NCBI GenBank assembly: GCA_003116975.1
Contig: BGKB01000137.1
Location: forward strand, 124,001-188,000
From: Aurantiochytrium sp. KH105
Taxonomy: Eukaryota; Sar; Bigyra; Thraustochytrida; Thraustochytriidae
Direction: 5' to 3'
Length of the DNA stretch: 64,000 nt
The position numbers were made by a program, and so were the translations under genes. Positions 1 to 8,182 of this stretch are shown here, piece after piece (positions within the stretch are counted from its first letter, which is position 1; each line of letters begins with the position of its first letter). The notes under the pieces were generated by a model, which saw only the letters and a list, made by a program, of their open reading frames with translations, was not told the DNA's origin and ran no database searches.

Positions 1-140
1 CTTGGGAGGAAAAGTAAGGGCGCGAGGTCCGCTCGCTCGCGTTAGCAGGACTCCTTACCTCCTTTATTCCTTCCTTCCTCTCAATCTTGCTTTGCAAACC
101 ATCCGCAGCCTCGCGCCGATATAAATCATCATCATCATTA

Positions 141-1010
141 TCAAGAAGACACAGTCGACTCGGAAATCACCTTACACAAGAACGCAGAGCGCTCGGCTGC
201 CAGAGAGACCAGACGTGCGAGCTGCGCAGGCTCGAGGGCAGGAGAGCCAAATTTGTGGACGCCGCAAATCTCGCGGTGCGCATTGACAATGACAGTCAGT
301 TTGCCGTCCTGCGCAAGCTCCTCGCGATCTGTGGGATCGAGTAGGAAGAACTTTTCCTGGTCCTTGGTCACCTCAGAGTCGCCGTCAATGTCTTCTGAGC
401 GAAAGAGAGCAAAGGAAATTGCCAAAGGCGTGTGATGAACGCTCAGAGGCACCGGTTCACGGTCTTCAAGATCAAAAATTTTGACCGTGTTTCCGACGAC
501 AGAAACATCCGGGCGGCGGTAATGGCAAAGAGCCCCAAAGGCCGCCAAACAGCCGCAATCGGCAATGTTGCCAGCATCATTGATGATACTCACATCCACC
601 TGAATGCACCAAACTTTGCGGCCTGCCACGATGCAGAGACCTTCGAGGTCGATGGTGCGGGACTCGAGCAGAGCGTTCTCCAAAAGCGTCGAAACCTGCG
701 CAGCCTCGAGGCCCGTGTTTCTCCGCTGCGAGGCATCCCAGTCCTCGCGGCCCATGGCGGATAGCACGACATTGACGCGGAGAATGCCTTCGTTCGGGCG
801 ATCTGCGAACGGGGCCACGGGGCTGGCGCTCACCACTGCGAGCGCGCACGTGTCCCCGAGCCTCGCCTCGCACTGCGCCTGGCCCGTGGCGCGGTTGCGG
901 TGCACCTTGAGCTCGACGTCGCGGCCCATGTTCGCCTCGCGGCCGTCGCCCCGGAACCTGCCCAGCCTGCGAATGAACGCCTTCTCCACGTCCGACTGCG
1001 CGCCCATCAT
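141..1010 (-). CDS. RRP45: Exosome complex component RRP45 (EXOSC9-like)
   Basis: RNase PH-fold subunit of the ring of the RNA exosome, which supports 3'-to-5' RNA decay and processing in nucleus and cytoplasm. Eukaryotic ring subunits are structural rather than catalytic. The N-terminus carries a run like FIRRLGRFRGDGRE, and the middle has EPVPLSVHHTPLAISFALF, close to the EPVPLSxHHxPxxxSFAxF signature of EXOSC9/RRP45. Later come LDPTDREE and a closing alternating strand typical of RNase PH domains. The frame stays open upstream to 1721, but that part is arginine-rich, overlaps the divergent Dus gene and begins at a non-ATG codon. The start is therefore set at the first of two tandem ATGs, where homology begins, giving 289 residues. 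This is close to the compact yeast protein and much shorter than human EXOSC9, which has an acidic tail. Head to head with the Dus gene. Confidence 0.9.
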   Translation of the reverse strand: MMGAQSDVEKAFIRRLGRFRGDGREANMGRDVELKVHRNRATGQAQCEARLGDTCALAVVSASPVAPFADRPNEGILRVNVVLSAMGREDWDASQRRNTGLEAAQVSTLLENALLESRTIDLEGLCIVAGRKVWCIQVDVSIINDAGNIADCGCLAAFGALCHYRRPDVSVVGNTVKIFDLEDREPVPLSVHHTPLAISFALFRSEDIDGDSEVTKDQEKFFLLDPTDREELAQDGKLTVIVNAHREICGVHKFGSPALEPAQLARLVSLAAERSAFLCKVISESTVSS

Positions 1011-1562
1011 CGTCTCCGCCTTCTCCGCGCCGCGCCTCCCCCGGTCTGCGCGCAGCCTCCGCGGCCGCCGCGCCCTGCTCCGTCGCGCGAGCCCTTCCTC
1101 AGGCTCGAGGGTCTGCGCGCCTGCCGCCACCAACAACCCGACCGTCACCGTGATGACGAAAAATGGCGCAACGCATTTTGCTTGCGACAACGCATTTTGC
1201 GTCCCAGCGAGCGCGACTGCGACTTGCCTTGCCCGCCAGCCAGCTTTCTTTCGGCCAAAGGCTGACTTGCGGGCGCCGCATTCCCGACTTTGGGGGCGCG
1301 ACGAATACCGCGCTTTTCCATTGCCGGCACGCTCCGCCAGTGGCGGGTGGCGAGGCGAGGCGAGGCGGCGAGCAAAGACCCAACAGGAGCGAGAGACCCC
1401 GCGCGCACCGGCACCGCGTGCGAGCGAGGGGAGAGGGCGAGCGCCGCGAAGGGCCCGTCGATGCGCTCGGCGTGGACTCGAGCGAGCGCTTTGCTGTGTG
1501 GAGGAAACGCGCGGGCAGTGGGAAGCGCGCAGACGAGGACAAGGACGCGAGGCGCGGCGAGA
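1011..1562. promoter_or_regulatory. Shared spacer between divergent RRP45 and Dus genes
   Basis: GC-rich spacer between two head-to-head genes, so it should hold both promoters and 5' leaders. No TATA box was recognised. Open frames run through it on both strands, but their translations are arginine/alanine-rich and show no family. In-frame ATG 1461 would extend the Dus protein by 34 residues, so part of this spacer may encode a transit peptide. This is inference from gene orientation. Confidence 0.5.
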
Positions 1563-2909
1563 ATGGCGACGACCGCACAAGGCAGCTGCCGGGCCAGGCC
1601 GGAACTGTCGGTGGCGCCCATGATGGCGTGGACGACGAGGCACCAGCGATTCATGGCGCGAATTCTGGCGCCCACCATGACGCTGTGGACAGAGATGGTC
1701 GTCGACCAGACCGTCGTGCACTGCGGCGATAAATTATGGCAGCACTTTGGACACGACGACACCGAGCACCCTCTTGTGCTGCAGCTCGGCGGGAACAGTG
1801 TCGAGGCCATGCGACAAAGTGCCGAACTCGCGAATGAGTGGGGGTTTGACGAGATCAACCTCAATGTCGGCTGCCCGAGCAAGACGGTCGCGCAAAAAAA
1901 TGCCTTTGGCGCCAGTCTCATGCTCAGACCTGAACTCGTACGCGAAATCATCACCACGATGCAGTCTGTCTCAAGCGTGCCTGTCACCGTCAAATGCCGC
2001 CTTGGTGTCGATGATCAAGACGACTATGCATTTCTGTATAATTTTGTGGCCTCCATTCCCGAGTGCGACCATTTCATTGTCCATGCGCGAAAGGCACTGC
2101 TCAACGGCATCAACACGCGCCAGAACCGCGCCGTACCACCGCTCATCTATGAGAGGGTATACAAGCTCTGTGAGGACTTTCCGGACAAAAAGTTTTCCAT
2201 CAACGGCGGAATCGCGTCCGTAAAGGATGTCCAAGCCGTTTTGGAGGCCGAGCCGCGCTTGCACGGTGTCATGTTGGGTCGTGCCGCGTATCGGAACCCG
2301 TGCTTGCTCACGAACCTAGAGTACCACATCCTTGGCAACGAGACCGTTGCTTCGCTTACTCGTCGCGAGGTCTTTGACCGCTACGCAGAATACGCGATCG
2401 AAATGTCGAAAAGGGGCTATCGCACGCGAGACATCGTCGCACCTTTGGGCAATCTCCTTGCGGAGCAGCAGTTCAGCAAGTCTTTTCGCAAGGTGCTCAT
2501 GTGCAGCGACAAGCCCAAGGGCGAGCGCAACCCTCCGATGGAGGACCTTCTCCAAGAAGCGCGCGCCTGTCTCTCGGACGAGATCCTCGACAAGCCCATC
2601 GTTGACGTGAGCCTCGATCGTCACATCGTCGCTGGCCGCACGCCCCTTGCGGGCCTCGGCGAGTGTGGCGAGGCGGACTCCGATGATGCCTCTTCGGTTT
2701 CCTCTTCTCCTGTTCGCGACGTGGCCGCGTCTCCGTCTGCGTCCACAACGGGTAGTACCCATTCGGACAACGACGATGTCAACAACAAAAACAACACCAA
2801 CACAGAAAACGATGTCGCACACCTCGGGGGTCCCCGCGCGGACCCGGGCTCAGACGTTTCGTGTCCCCAGAGCGAGGTCGAGCGTCGAGCACAGGTCTCG
2901 GCAAGCTGA
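1563..2909 (+). CDS. tRNA-dihydrouridine synthase, DusA type
   Basis: FMN enzyme reducing uridines to dihydrouridine in the tRNA D-loop. The core starts at once with LSVAPMM, followed by INLNVGCPSKTVAQKNAFGA with the catalytic Cys near residue 104. HARKALLNGINTRQNRAVPP is the DusA-specific version of the tRNA/FMN-binding stretch; INGGI and GVMLGRAAYRNP close the TIM barrel. Typical DusA is about 330-345 residues. This protein has 448 because of a Ser/Asn/Asp-rich tail from about residue 365 with no recognisable domain. ATG 1563 has A at -3 and G at +4. An in-frame ATG at 1461 in weak context would add an Arg/Ala-rich segment that could be a mitochondrial or plastid-type transit peptide. DusA is otherwise bacterial or organellar, so an endosymbiotic origin is plausible (inference). 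Confidence 0.93.
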   Translation: MATTAQGSCRARPELSVAPMMAWTTRHQRFMARILAPTMTLWTEMVVDQTVVHCGDKLWQHFGHDDTEHPLVLQLGGNSVEAMRQSAELANEWGFDEINLNVGCPSKTVAQKNAFGASLMLRPELVREIITTMQSVSSVPVTVKCRLGVDDQDDYAFLYNFVASIPECDHFIVHARKALLNGINTRQNRAVPPLIYERVYKLCEDFPDKKFSINGGIASVKDVQAVLEAEPRLHGVMLGRAAYRNPCLLTNLEYHILGNETVASLTRREVFDRYAEYAIEMSKRGYRTRDIVAPLGNLLAEQQFSKSFRKVLMCSDKPKGERNPPMEDLLQEARACLSDEILDKPIVDVSLDRHIVAGRTPLAGLGECGEADSDDASSVSSSPVRDVAASPSASTTGSTHSDNDDVNNKNNTNTENDVAHLGGPRADPGSDVSCPQSEVERRAQVSAS

Positions 2910-3071
2910 TCTGCACATGGAGGCGGGCGGGCAGGCGGACGGGCCAGGCAGGGCAGGGCAGGCAAGCACGGAGTCCGACTTGTCCCGAAGACTCTGACGC
3001 ACGCGCAAGCATACTCTTTTTAACTCACGCTCTTCGTGCGTGTGGTAGTAGACCTAGGTAGTAAGTAGTCG

Positions 3072-3596
3072 ATGGGAGAACTCGCATCTGGACCAAGCGA
3101 CAAGATGACTCTCGACGTAGGCTTTGGCCTAGATCTGTGTGGAGAGCGCGGGCGCGAGCGCGAGCTGCGGCCACGCAAAGACACGCAGACGGAACTTGGC
3201 TCGGGCAAGGACGCCAAGGAAGCTCTCGATGATGAGCGTTGCACCGCCGAGGTTCTTCGCGGCATTCCACTCGAGCTCGTCCACCAGGTGGCACAGTATC
3301 TCGATGGCCGAGACTTTGTGCGGCTCGCCATGTGTTCAAAGTCCACGAGCGTGATGGTTCGAGGATGGACACGTTTATGGCGCGAGCAGATCATGAAGTT
3401 TGCTCTTGGTCACGAGGCTGAGCTCATTTTGAGAAAGGAACAAGCGATGGCTTGGCCTGCCATTTATGCCCGACTTTGGTGCCACGAAAACAAGCGATGT
3501 GTGCATTGCGCGCAGCCGTGCGAGCGCCCAGAGCTTCCCACCAAGATTCCTAATTCCGCGCGGCCTCTCTGTTTGTGGGCAAAGAGATTCGTCTGA
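3072..3596 (+). CDS. F-box protein, small
   Basis: Predicted substrate receptor of an SCF (Skp1-Cullin-F-box) ubiquitin ligase. Residues about 58-105 hold an F-box: LRGIPLELVHQVAQYLD, then DFVRLAMCSKS and the WxxLWRE-type end (RGWTRLWREQ). The N-terminus is charged and disordered. Beyond the F-box there is only a short tail containing CVHCAQPC, which looks like the first half of a zinc knuckle. The frame stops soon after a further Cys, so no complete second knuckle and no substrate-binding domain are present. The 174-residue product may be whole, or the last exon may lie downstream behind an unrecognised intron. ATG 3072 is the first ATG of the frame. It lies 162 bp after the Dus gene on the same strand. 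Confidence 0.72.
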   Translation: MGELASGPSDKMTLDVGFGLDLCGERGRERELRPRKDTQTELGSGKDAKEALDDERCTAEVLRGIPLELVHQVAQYLDGRDFVRLAMCSKSTSVMVRGWTRLWREQIMKFALGHEAELILRKEQAMAWPAIYARLWCHENKRCVHCAQPCERPELPTKIPNSARPLCLWAKRFV

Positions 3597-3997
3597 TGGA
3601 GAAAGGGAAACATGTACATCACATTCACAATCAAACCATCCATCCATCTTTTCAGCATCGTTTTCAGAGTGGATAGCCTCGGTCGCGCCGTCGCATAAAC
3701 CCCTGCTTTGTTGATTCTTTTTCAATTTCTCTGGTCTAGCTGTCAATCTACCGGCAATTGCGCGAAAGCATTCGAGTGGATTTTTTTTTCCCACAAACGG
3801 TGCTGCTGACGCGTGAGCTTTTTGACGCACACTTATTACTTTCCCGACAATTTGGAATACCTATCTACGTCGGCATTCTTTCTTCGTCTGGCCGTTCACC
3901 GACAAAGGTCGACGCTGCTTTAACAAATCGATCGCGGATGACACGTCTCCCAGCTTGCCTGGATAATACCGGGTCGGCCCGTAGAGACGAATATGGC
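3597..3997. other. Spacer between convergent F-box and Vps39 genes
   Basis: About 400 bp between two converging genes, richer in A/T than the genes and holding both 3' ends. It contains a pyrimidine-rich run ending in AG near 3735, followed by an open frame to 4003 whose product is not recognised. This is the only place nearby that resembles a splice acceptor. No other gene is seen. Confidence 0.4.
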
Positions 3998-6900
3998 TCA
4001 TGATTTGTCGACTTTTGCGTCTGGGAGAGTCTCCGGGTCAAAACCAACGTCGCGGAGACATGCATAATGAACCACAGCACCACTCGGAAGCCGCGCCACG
4101 GCCTGGCCATCGAGAAATTGTCGTTTACATTTGGGACTCGCGCATATGGACGTCCGCGTCACGACCGAGTACCTTTTACGAAGGCGTGCCAACGATTGCC
4201 GCGCAGATACCTCTTCCTTCTTGAGTAACTGTTTAATGACTTGCGTATCACGGAAACGCGATTCTTGATGACAAAATGTCGCCCTGAGAAACGGCTGCAA
4301 GTCTGCTAACGAAAGACTTGCTGGCATCAAGTCGAGCACCTTGGCTGCATCGACCTCGCGCGGATGTCGCTCCGTAAGACGAAGTGCATCATCCACGTTG
4401 CCTGCGCCAATCATGGTCTGCACCAAGAGAGGGAATACCTCATCAGCACCGGCCTTGCCCGATTTATGCACACGAGCACAGTACGCCTCGGCACGGTCAA
4501 GAGACTTTAATTCGTCCACGTAAACACGAAGGGCCTCGGCGTGGCGACCCAGTCGACCGAGAACCAGCGCATACGCTGCATAATGTGAGGTTCCTTCGAG
4601 CTCCGATGCTAGAACGCTCGCGTTCAGATGCTTGGCCTTCTCCAAGAAAGTCAGCAGCTTTTGCTCCGTCCCCGTGGTAGCGCGTCCAGCTTCCTCGAGG
4701 TGTTCCATGTGTCGCAGATACAGAGAAGCCAGCTTGTTGGATTCCGCAGGCTGCAGGCCACTTGTCTGCTCGATCGCGTATTCCAAGTACGCAATGGCAA
4801 TCGGCTCCTCGAGCGTTTCCCCTGACTCGCGAAATTCCTTTCGTGCCGCCTCGTCGAGATCTTCCAAGGTACTTACTACATGTGCTGGATCGAGCGGTTT
4901 TATGTGCGGCGCAGGTTTGAAAATTTCCAGGGCGTCGCGCGGGACGCAGGCATTCACGACCCACCTTGCGTGCGCGAGGACAATCTTTTCATGCGCTGCA
5001 CCAAGCCTTCGCAGGTATTCAATCGTTCTCGAAACGTACGGCGAGCTTACAGCGCGACCTCGACGAGCGTATTTCCGCCGCCCTTGCTTGGGTAGGACTC
5101 CACCTTCATTTTGTTCAAGCTTGTGGAGCCAATTGAGAGCGCTCTCATGCTGGCCTTTGCCAAAATATAGCCACAGCAAGGTCTCCCACGACTCTGGGTA
5201 CTGCAAGAGGAGCTGTTCGCAGGACTCCACAGAGCACCAGTTCTCTTCCCGAAGGAAACGCATCTTTTGATCTCGAACATGAGCCATCATAGCTCGCATC
5301 TCGGCAGATTCCAAGGCAGATGGAGACCCGGGCGATCCGGGCGTCTTTCCTGCACCTCGTCCTCCAACAGCACCAGCTGCCGATCGAGAACGCTCGCCTG
5401 GCGGAGAGCCTGCCGTCGCGTCACACAGAACAAAGGCGCGCAAAATGAGGTCGTCTACCGTGCTCAACGTTTCGACAATAATGCCGTCAATTGAGGCCAG
5501 GACACGCGACTCCGCGCTCAATTCTTTGTCCTTGTTTGCGCCCTCCATGAGTTGCGCGCGCATAGCCAAGAGCTCGCGTCTATGCTCCAGCGCAAAAGGC
5601 AAAAACACACTCAAAAGAGCAAGTGCGAACTCGGCGCCACGGAGAGAACACAGATCAAGCGTCGATTCCACGATCGAACTTTGCACGACGTACTCGGGCT
5701 CGAAATCGATCGCCAGTATAGGCGGCGAGGCGCTCGAGGTTAAAGCGTTTGTGCCGCGAGCTGCGCGCAAGTGACCATGATATAGCTCCCCCAGCTCGGT
5801 GCGCAGGTCAGCAAGATTAAGTGAGGTCGTCACAGCAGCTTCGGGGCTGTCGAAAAGATCAGAGCGCGCAAAAAGCATCACCACAAAATCAATCGGGAGT
5901 CTCCCCGTCGCCTTTGCGCCCTCGAGAAGCTGCCCAGCCCGCCTGAAGTCCCGACGCGGCGCGCACTCTCGAAAGTAAAAGAGTGCTGCGCGAGCTCTTG
6001 CATCTGCTTGCATGAGGCGCAGCCCTTGCGCAGTGACCCCGGCACCTGGGTAGGTCGCGGGAACAGCGCTGGTCCCAGGCCGGTCCCATGCGGCCAGACC
6101 AGCGGCATCGCAGAGCTCCAGAGCGAATGTGAGCTTGCGCTCGTCAGGTGCGATCTCGAGGAGAGACTTGAGCATTTCCGGGAGCGTCCGAAGCAAAAGT
6201 ACGTGCACATACTTTTCGCTCGCAAGGAAAACTGCGGTCCTGCGAGCATATGCGTGGGTTTGCGCTTCCTTCGCATTCACAGCAAACGATGGACCACTCA
6301 AGCGATCAGTTGTTTTCACTGCAATGGTACACCCTGGCAGTGTCAGCACCTGGGTGCGTCTGCAGCTGGAAGCGAGATGGATCTCAATTTTGCGATGCAA
6401 TGCCCCCACAATAAAAGGCTGGCATGATGCGACGGCAAGCGGAACTTCGCTCCAGCTCACACACTCACCCGTGTCGACAGTGCTAGCGTAGCGCGATGGC
6501 GCTTCAGAGGTTTCGGAATACTCGTTTGTACGAGACGACGATGCCATGCCACGGCGCGAGGGCAGGCCATCAAATCCCACAAAGAAACCCTGATCATCCT
6601 TGCATAGAAGAACCTCTCCTCGACTCGAGTCTTGGACGTCTGGGCTTCGATTCCAGGTGCCTGACCCGCCGTCAGAGCTATCTCCCTCCTGCGAGTGGAG
6701 GTCGCCTTTGGCTTCCGTCGATGCCGAAGCGGTGATATTGATTCGCGGAGCGCTCCGCACGTCGCACATGAGCGGGTGTTTGCGTCCCCCCGTACGCATT
6801 CGAGGACGCTTCTGTTCTGCGCCCGTCTGCACATCGTAGAAAGTGTAATCTTTGGCAAAGCCCACGCAAATCTGGTCTGGTCCGGCCCATCGCATTGATC

Positions 6901-7864
6901 GCGCTGTTTCGGCCATGGGAAGTTGTCGCACAATGCGAAACTTGCCCACGCGGGGAGCCGCACCCCCGCCGCCATTGTTACTGTTGGTGTTGCTGCTTGC
7001 GGCGGGCGCGTTGCTGCTACTATTATTATTATTGTTATCGCGAGACACTTTATAGAGGAGAACAACAATGAGACGCTTGAAGGCCACGCAAAGAAAGTCG
7101 CTCTCTGGATCTGGGGCATAGCAGACAACAGATCGCGACGAAAGCAAATCATTCGCGCCGAGCTCGGCCGTGATGGCCTCTGTTGGTCCATGCGTCACGG
7201 TCTGCAGCAATGGTTCGCCGCCAAAGTGGTGTGCGACTAAATTTCCGTCCAGCACGCTGAGAAGAATACCCCATTTTTCGACGAATTGTAGCTGGCTCAC
7301 AGCCTTCTTCGAGGGATTGAACCTCTTGAGAGCCACGCGAAGTCGCAGCGAGACATGTTCGCTGGTCATGTCAGTCTGTGAAGCTGCAGAGCTTGGCTGG
7401 CGGTTCTCGTACACATAGAGCGCACCGTCTGCAGTGCCCACGAAGAGCGTGATTTTCTCCAGAGGCGTGGCATCCATATCGACCCAGTCGCCGCCCTGAG
7501 TTCTCGGGCCGCCTTGATCGGCCTTGTCGCTCTGGCCATGATCACCCCCGGCCTTGCCGGCCTTGGAGGGCGGGGCTCCCTGCGTGAACACGGCGAGGCT
7601 TTCAATGCGCGCGCCCACGGGCGGCTGCAGAGTCTCCGCGCGAAAACACGCCGTCTGAACAGGCCGTCCATCTTCCGGCCCGGCCCCGCCGAGGGCCGCG
7701 CCCGCGCCCAGCATCGCAGCGCCCGCGCCCCGCGCGCCTTGCGCGTGAAGAGAGCCTCTCGGATCTTCGCGTTCTGCTTGCTGCAGCTTTTGCTTCGCAG
7801 GCGGTTGCTCTTCCGCTGCCCTTTTTGGACTTCGCTTCACCAGCACATGGCTTGTCAAAAGCAT
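3998..7864 (-). CDS. VPS39: Vps39/Vam6-family tethering protein (HOPS-type)
   Basis: Predicted subunit of a HOPS (or CORVET) complex that tethers late endosomes and vacuoles/lysosomes and binds Rab7-type GTPases. An N-terminal CNH (citron-homology) beta-propeller begins near ARIESLAVF (about residue 85) and runs to about residue 550. Long helical, clathrin-repeat-like segments follow, with AYLEYAIEQ and later FPLLVQTMIGAGNVDDALRL. The C-terminus has the Vps39 zinc-binding signature: CASPKCKRQFLDG, then ARLPSGAVVHYAC. The tail resembles Vps39 more than TGFBRAP1/Vps3. The propeller is interrupted by an Asn/Ser/Gly-rich loop (around 6960-7045). Length 1,288 exceeds human VPS39 (about 886) because of loops and a disordered N-terminus. 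The frame continues upstream only to a GTG. ATG 7864 is used; ATG 7714, closer to the conserved part, is an alternative. Confidence 0.9.
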   Translation of the reverse strand: MLLTSHVLVKRSPKRAAEEQPPAKQKLQQAEREDPRGSLHAQGARGAGAAMLGAGAALGGAGPEDGRPVQTACFRAETLQPPVGARIESLAVFTQGAPPSKAGKAGGDHGQSDKADQGGPRTQGGDWVDMDATPLEKITLFVGTADGALYVYENRQPSSAASQTDMTSEHVSLRLRVALKRFNPSKKAVSQLQFVEKWGILLSVLDGNLVAHHFGGEPLLQTVTHGPTEAITAELGANDLLSSRSVVCYAPDPESDFLCVAFKRLIVVLLYKVSRDNNNNNSSSNAPAASSNTNSNNGGGGAAPRVGKFRIVRQLPMAETARSMRWAGPDQICVGFAKDYTFYDVQTGAEQKRPRMRTGGRKHPLMCDVRSAPRINITASASTEAKGDLHSQEGDSSDGGSGTWNRSPDVQDSSRGEVLLCKDDQGFFVGFDGLPSRRGMASSSRTNEYSETSEAPSRYASTVDTGECVSWSEVPLAVASCQPFIVGALHRKIEIHLASSCRRTQVLTLPGCTIAVKTTDRLSGPSFAVNAKEAQTHAYARRTAVFLASEKYVHVLLLRTLPEMLKSLLEIAPDERKLTFALELCDAAGLAAWDRPGTSAVPATYPGAGVTAQGLRLMQADARARAALFYFRECAPRRDFRRAGQLLEGAKATGRLPIDFVVMLFARSDLFDSPEAAVTTSLNLADLRTELGELYHGHLRAARGTNALTSSASPPILAIDFEPEYVVQSSIVESTLDLCSLRGAEFALALLSVFLPFALEHRRELLAMRAQLMEGANKDKELSAESRVLASIDGIIVETLSTVDDLILRAFVLCDATAGSPPGERSRSAAGAVGGRGAGKTPGSPGSPSALESAEMRAMMAHVRDQKMRFLREENWCSVESCEQLLLQYPESWETLLWLYFGKGQHESALNWLHKLEQNEGGVLPKQGRRKYARRGRAVSSPYVSRTIEYLRRLGAAHEKIVLAHARWVVNACVPRDALEIFKPAPHIKPLDPAHVVSTLEDLDEAARKEFRESGETLEEPIAIAYLEYAIEQTSGLQPAESNKLASLYLRHMEHLEEAGRATTGTEQKLLTFLEKAKHLNASVLASELEGTSHYAAYALVLGRLGRHAEALRVYVDELKSLDRAEAYCARVHKSGKAGADEVFPLLVQTMIGAGNVDDALRLTERHPREVDAAKVLDLMPASLSLADLQPFLRATFCHQESRFRDTQVIKQLLKKEEVSARQSLARLRKRYSVVTRTSICASPKCKRQFLDGQAVARLPSGAVVHYACLRDVGFDPETLPDAKVDKS

Positions 7865-8182
7865 TCTGTGTATCGGACAGCCGCGCGGAGTTTTGCTCGA
7901 CTGTGCGAGGCCTATACTCAACTTTCCCGTCCCGAGGTGCAAGTCGAGAATGGACGGGGTTCGCCGCGTGAAAAGGTAAAGTTGATCTCGTGCGAGAGAG
8001 AGCGAAGATGAGAAAGGCCAAACCCGAACTCGAAGCGTGGGCGAAGGGCGGGGGGTTGAAGAGGGCCCCCGCGCGGCGGGCACTCCGCAAGTGCGATCCG
8101 AATTTCGCGCGTTGCTCGCTTGCTCGCGCGGCTTTTGTCGACGTATCGCGTGGGCGACGCCGACCGTGCAGGGTTTGAAAGC
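7865..8182. promoter_or_regulatory. Bidirectional spacer between Vps39 and CTFxP-repeat genes
   Basis: A 318 bp spacer separating two head-to-head starts, so it must contain both promoters and leaders. No TATA-like box was identified. The call rests on gene orientation. Confidence 0.45.

Noticed and set aside
1011-1721. Upstream extension of the RRP45 frame
   Set aside because: The extension is Arg/Ser/Ala-rich, unlike any exosome subunit, starts without an ATG and overlaps the conserved beginning of the divergent Dus gene.
7865-8083. 73-residue N-terminal extension of the Vps39 frame
   Set aside because: Opens with GTG, is not conserved and would overlap the promoter of the divergent gene.
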